Shown: in pieces, positions 58,782-64,000 of the stretch
Layout of the letters: each line of letters begins with the position of its first letter
Numbering within the stretch: position 1 is the first letter of the stretch
Origin: Streblospio benedicti
Taxonomy: Eukaryota > Annelida > Polychaeta > Spionida > Spionidae
Direction: 5' to 3'
Length of the DNA stretch: 64,000 bases
Assembly: GCA_019095985.1 (NCBI GenBank)
Contig: CM032666.1
Location: 38,938,154 to 39,002,153 of the forward strand
Program-made: the position numbers and the translations under genes
Notes under the pieces: generated by a model
Told to the model about the DNA's origin: nothing
The model's input: only the letters and a program-made list of their open reading frames with translations
Databases searched by the model: none

Positions 58782-59926
58782 CCATTTCTTTTTGTTAGTA
58801 ATTTACTGTTATATGTGCAAAATGAACTATCAAAAGAAAATTGTTTCATTTCATTTTAATTTTAATTTCGAGTACATATACTCCTTATCAAAAATCCAAA
58901 TACAATACATAAAAAATCTTCATTTTATATTACATATCTCATCCATTAAACTTATTTTTTATACCAACTCATTTATTCCAGCATACCTTCCCATACTGTC
59001 TTGTGAACTATAAAGCAACCTCCTAAAAAGCTTCCATGACTATGATCTCCTCTGCCCATCTGCCACCTATACTCTCTGTCGATCCCCTAGTTCCATTATT
59101 ATTCTTTTCCATTATTATTCTATCCATAATGCAGCCCCCTCTCCGTTTCTATGAATATTTCAAGTTTACATTTTTGACTACTAAGTTGATCCTCAATAGC
59201 TTCTAAAATATTGGTAAATGTCACATTCCTCATTGGTGGTTTGTAATGATCCAGCTTCGAGTTCAACATGATTTCTTTATCCAGTCCCATTATTGTATTT
59301 GTATGTAAATACAAAAGCAATGCGTTTGCTAGGCATATAATGAAGGAACATAGAGGTAGAACATGGAAGATAGGTTTTAAAATGGTTGATGGATTTAAGA
59401 GACCGTTGGACAGACAGGTGAGGGAAGGGGTGGAAAAAAATGGGACTGGATAAAGAAAACATGTTGAACTCGAAACTGGATCATTACAAACCAGCAATGA
59501 GGAATGGGACATTTATCAATACTTGAGAAGCTATTGAGGATCAACTTAGTAGTCGAATAATGTAAACTTGAAATATACATAGAAACAGAGAGGGGGGTTG
59601 CATTATGGATAGAATAATAATGGAACTAGGGGATCGACAGAAAGTATAGGTGTCAGATGGGCAGAGGAGATCATAGTAATAGAAGCTTTTTAGGAGGTTG
59701 CTTTATAGTTCACAAGACAGTATGGGAAGGTATGCTGGAATAGATGTGTTGATAAGTTTAATGGTTGATATATGTAATATAAAATGAAGATTTTTTATGT
59801 AATGTGTTTGGATTTTTGATAAGGAGTATATGTACTCGAAATTTAAATTAAAATGAAATAAGATAATTTTCTTTTGGTAATATATTTTAGACATATAGCA
59901 GTAAATTAGTAACAAAAAGAAATGAA
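58782..59926. repeat. Large inverted repeat: arms of about 509 and 486 bp, 150-bp spacer
   Basis: Left arm 58782-59290 and right arm 59441-59926 are reverse complements with scattered mismatches and indels. Matching landmarks: TTTCTTTTTGTTAG and CTAACAAAAAGAAATG-like right end; GATCCCCTAGTTCC and GGAACTAGGGGATC; CCAGTCCCA and TGGGACTGG at the inner edges. No coding sequence is credible in either arm. Confidence 0.85.
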
Positions 59927-60578
59927 ACCATATGCTATGTACCTAATCAACAGAACAGAACAAGTATTGTTTGTTTTGTGCATTGGGTAGTGACTGAAAT
60001 CCATAACTTAAGAATGTTATGGCAATGTTGAAAATGCAATTGGATAAGTCTTTGTATATTTTCTAACAAAAAATACTTTTTTGCATTGTTTTGTATTATC
60101 CAATATACAAATATTTATACCAGTAGTTGTATTTTGAATTGCGAGGCTCGAGGTGCGAGGTTTATAAGAATGTACCTTCACATACAGTGTCGTTTTTTTC
60201 AATGTACAAGTATTAAAGTAGAATAAGGTGATATCACATGGTTTACGGCATGAATGGATGTGATCTCTTTTCATAATATCATCTATTGGATGCCTTAGAT
60301 TAGTGCATTTATATTTGAGGTGGATGGGAGACGAGATGTGAATGTGCTATAATGAATAATTTTGTATGCTTTGTCTGTTTGAGTTGTGAAACCGAAAATT
60401 TGACAGTATTTTTAGTAAGGATCCGGATTATTTACTGTTGAAATTATTTATGCAATCACATAGAAGCATATATTCGTAATTTCCAGATCTCAGTTGGGAG
60501 TGCAGTTTGATACACTATATACTTAGAACTGAATTTATTCAAGCAGTATTTAACAGTAAGACTGGTACATGTATATTT
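59927..60578. other. Intergenic, nothing recognised
   Basis: AT-rich sequence between the inverted repeat and the next element; no features supported. Confidence 0.4.
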
Positions 60579-61658
60579 AAATCTCCCCCGTTCCGGAGGG
60601 AGATTTCTTGCTTTGCTTCTATCCGCGTCTGCGTATGTCCGCCTGAAATAAACAGGCTCATAACAAAAAGACTACCTGAGCTATTGCTCTGCAAATTAAA
60701 TATGTCTTTGAGGAAAAAAGCATCTCTCAAAATCTTTTGTGTGTATTTTGGTCTAGTAAAAATGACGAACTTAAGAGCGTTAGGTACAAATACCTTGTTA
60801 ACACTCTACAGAGAGAAGTATTTGATATTTTATCACCAAACGTAATATTTAGCTTTATTGTACTACTCCCCGAGCTGATTAAATTTTGGTGTACTTTGGC
60901 CTACTTTTGATGAAGTTACGATGTGTTTTTAAAAAGAAATTCTTACAGATTTTTGTTTATCTGTCTCCTGGAAACAGTTTATGACCTGTCATCACCAAAC
61001 TTGACATTTGATATGATTATATTACTCTCCTCGCGTGATTTTTTGTTTGAGTACTTTGGCCTACTTTTAAAAAATTTATGGAATATTCGACTAAAACTAT
61101 TGTTACCACTGTACTGGGAAAAGTATTTCACCTGTGGTCATTAAACTTAACAATTTTGTTCACCATACTGGTGTACTTTAGCCTACTTTTGATGAAGTTA
61201 CAATGTGTTTTAAAAACAAGTTATTACGAATTTGTGTTTATCTGTCTCTTGGGAACAGGTTATGACCTATCATCACCAAATTGAATATTTTGTATAACTA
61301 AATCACTCTCCTCATGTGATTTGATGTTTGAGTACTTTGGCCTACTTTTGACAAATTTATGGAATATTTACTATTTGAATGCACAATTACATATCAATAA
61401 TTCTATCAGCTGCAAAATACTCATTGGAGCCTTTTGCTATTTGCTGCTATAATAATCAATAATCAGCATGTCGAAGCCTATATATAGACAGTGGCATTCC
61501 AGTGTATTAAACACTGGTTTGCCCCCCTGGGGACGCTTTTCATGATCATATGTGTTGCCTTTCTACGACATTCTTTATTCATGTATGTTCAATGTATTTG
61601 AATCACTAATTTTAAAATTGATTTACCTAAAACTGCCTGATCTAGGAGGGGGAGATTT
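60579..61658. mobile_element. 1,080-bp relative of the structured element at 10839
   Basis: The left end AAATCTCCCCCGTTCC folds with GGAGGGAGATTT; the right end repeats GGGGGAGATTT. The interior has four diverged repeats, each with GTACTTTRGCCTACTTTT, the same core as in 10839-11928. The terminal sequences are unrelated. A perfect hairpin CCAGTGT/ACACTGG sits at about 61499-61517. Confidence 0.6.
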
Positions 61659-64000
61659 ATACATTCCCAATGACTACTTGTCAAGTTTATGTTGCATATT
61701 GTATAAAGGGTATCTTGCATGTTTGTTTCTGTTTTTGTAAAATGTTACAAAGTAAATTTCTTATTGTTAGCAAACATTTTATTTCAAGAAGTAAAATTCT
61801 GAAAAATTATGAATTGAAGTATGAACATGTATTGAACTTTACTTGGAAAAATGCCTTGGAAGTTGGAAACATTTCATCTTTTCTGTATATGCTGTTAATC
61901 ATTAATGATCTTGTCAGTGAATTTGTATGTTTGGATATATTTGCATGTTTTGTACAAATTTTGCAATTGACTCATGAAATAGAGTTTGACTTCTAAATTT
62001 CTGTTGTGGTTGTTTTTATAATCTAAAATCCATAGACTATACATGTGTGAAAGACACAAGTGAAGTGTCTATAGTTTTTTATTCTTTGATCCTGTAAAAC
62101 GTGCTGAATATGTTGGGCAGAGGTAACCTTTCAAATGCTGCCAAGTCATCTCCCCCTTTGTCCAAAAACAAGTGAACAGCACCTGCATGATTGATTTTGT
62201 GAGAGAGGGCTAACATGTGTAACACTGTGTTTGGTCTTCCCTATCCACTTTGTCAGTACAGCCTTCACCACCAAAGCTTTGCAATGCCAAGAATGACACA
62301 AATCTGAGTAGATCTGAAAAGCACGTGTGCTCAATATAAATAATAACAATGCCAGTGAGTTTTTCAGAATATGATTTCATTTTCTGTAATTCTTACATGA
62401 TAGATGTTTTAAACTTTATATCAACTACGGGAAAAGGATATTGAATTCTAACACTAATGTTTAGCAAGGTATTTGATTTAATGATTGTAATGCTAGTCAG
62501 TAAAATATATTTTACTTTCATCTTAGACTGTCACGAGATGAAACTGTCACTCACTGCCACTGGCACATGATTTTGACATGACATTTTTTTAGGTCATATG
62601 ATATTGTAGTGCCGTAATTATAATGCCATGGATACATTGACGAATTGAAGTAATACTTGTAGTCTTTGATGGAAATATTATTAACCACGTAGAACTTATT
62701 GGTCTTGACTTATGTGAGCAGAGGTCTATGACCAATACATGTGCAGGTCAAGACTACTCAATCTACTCCACTGGTCACTCCAGTTACAAGAATATGCACA
62801 TGGTTAAAAGTGAGTAGTAAGATCTGTGGACAATATGTACAATGGCACTCTTTAGTTTAAAATGTGTTTTATAGCTACACATAATGTCTACATGCATTCA
62901 TTACCACTGCTTGATTTCACCATTCATAAAATGTGTAAGAAGGCCTACTTATATCACGATCAGCAGAGTCGTGTCTGATGGTGTATTTATAACAGCCTGA
63001 ATTCGGAACAGGTCTATAGAGTATATTTGCCGGTGCATTTGAAGGTTCGAAGCTCTATTAATTATGCACTGCACTGCACTTTTTTAAGTTTAATATCAGA
63101 CTACATAGATCTATAGATCATGGTCAACCCCCCCCCTTTTTTTATCAGAATAAAAACCTAAACAAATCAAGAAGACTTACTAGCTGGAGGTTCTAAGACT
63201 AGCTAATTTTTTACATATACATCCTCTACACTGCATAATATGTCAGTTATACCAATTTGTCTCTTTAATGTAACAATACAATTTATATTGGTTAGTTCAA
63301 ATTAATCCTTTAGGATGATATCTACAAATAGGTGCAATTAAGACTCAATTATCATATTTGCAATGAACTCCGTGTTCAATTTTTAGCTTCTCCACATGAA
63401 GTAATCTTTTTTAACATGAAACAGAAACCTAAGGAAAAGCAGGGTGGCTGGGTTAAAGATCTGCGGTTAAGAGCATCTGATATTTTTCCTTATAACAATA
63501 ACAGTCCTTGTACAACAATTGGACCACCTACACATATCAGATGACATTGAAACTGTACCTTCTTGTTATAGGACACTTGAAACATACTACATGGTCTAGT
63601 TGTATAGACTATATTTATACAGAATGAAAGTGATTTGTTGATCGATCACATTAAATATTCAGTTTAATATGCCAAAGTACTGCACCACCACTTTTTTTAT
63701 GTCAGTGCAGCGTATAGTTTGCATAATTTATTTACTTTAACATGAAAAAAGAACATTCTTGCCTGTCTACACTTGATTAGTATATTTCTTTAAATCATCT
63801 ATCGACACCTCAGCTTGTATAACTTTTATAATTTCCCTTCATGGTAGTTGTGATGTACCGGTATTTCTATAAACATTAGGTCATTAACTTTGTGACTTAC
63901 TAAGATTCATGAAGTGTTAGGTCAAGTGACATTTTGTTCAGTAAATTCATGGAAAGCACGTTTTGATATTACATGTACCTGGTACACATATGGTTTCTTC
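61659..64000. other. Intergenic, nothing recognised to the window end
   Basis: Short ORFs (for example 61670-61996 and 63332-63544, plus) have no recognisable domain, and codon composition follows the local base bias. No repeat boundaries or RNA genes supported. Confidence 0.45.

Noticed and set aside
63332-63544. Seventy-codon ORF near the right edge
   Set aside because: No recognisable domain, no Kozak or splice support; cannot be distinguished from chance.

Overview
This is a eukaryotic, animal window: AT-rich DNA with many short exons bounded by GT/AG sites, large introns packed with transposons, and three 100-N assembly gaps (8289-8388, 25598-25697, 43611-43710). A tandem C1q-domain gene pair with a signal peptide and coiled coil, an invertebrate-style UDP-glycosyltransferase with one very large exon, and a repeat family that I recall from bivalve genomes point to a mollusc, most likely a bivalve. 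That is an inference, not a search result.

Layout. 1-4000: a tandem duplication carrying exon 1 of one C1q-domain gene (cut by the window edge) and a second C1q-domain gene, both on minus. 4000-7050: intergenic, with a LINE 3' end and two short terminal-inverted-repeat elements. 7056-19152 plus: PSMD14/RPN11, the deubiquitinase of the 26S proteasome. Its introns host a UDP-glycosyltransferase (minus), a small intronless RING-finger ORF (plus), a small unrecognised transmembrane ORF (plus) and a leucine-rich-repeat membrane protein (minus). 22044-38021 minus: STAM, the ESCRT-0 adaptor, from VHS domain to the final Leu-Leu, convergent with PSMD14. Candidate poly(A) signals of the two genes lie about 40 bp apart. 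40816-58427 plus: a complete 16-exon ankyrin-repeat/SOCS-box (ASB-type) gene of 583 codons, divergent from STAM. After 58.6 kb there are only repeats: a 1.1 kb inverted repeat, a 1.08 kb structured element, and sequence in which I recognise nothing.

PSMD14, STAM, the ASB gene and the RING ORF all belong to the ubiquitin system, but they act in different complexes and I see no evidence that they are co-regulated.

The most informative structure is in the mobile DNA. (1) STAM exons 9-10 are present twice, one copy on each side of a gap, the pattern of two haplotypes placed in tandem; one copy carries a 780-bp insertion the other lacks, giving an exact empty site. (2) A family of about 160-235 bp with ends CAGGGTCAGG, 6-bp target duplications and internal GGACGAGT/ACTCGTCC motifs occurs at least eight times. 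(3) A 1,090-bp element inserted between T5 and T5 of a T10 tract, with an intact empty site nearby, has terminal hairpins and four internal repeats. A 1,080-bp relative with different ends lies at 60.6 kb. (4) Harbinger-, hAT- and piggyBac-like non-autonomous elements and a Penelope-like element are nested in the ASB introns. I found no clearly new biological system; the structured element families are the best candidates for something undescribed.
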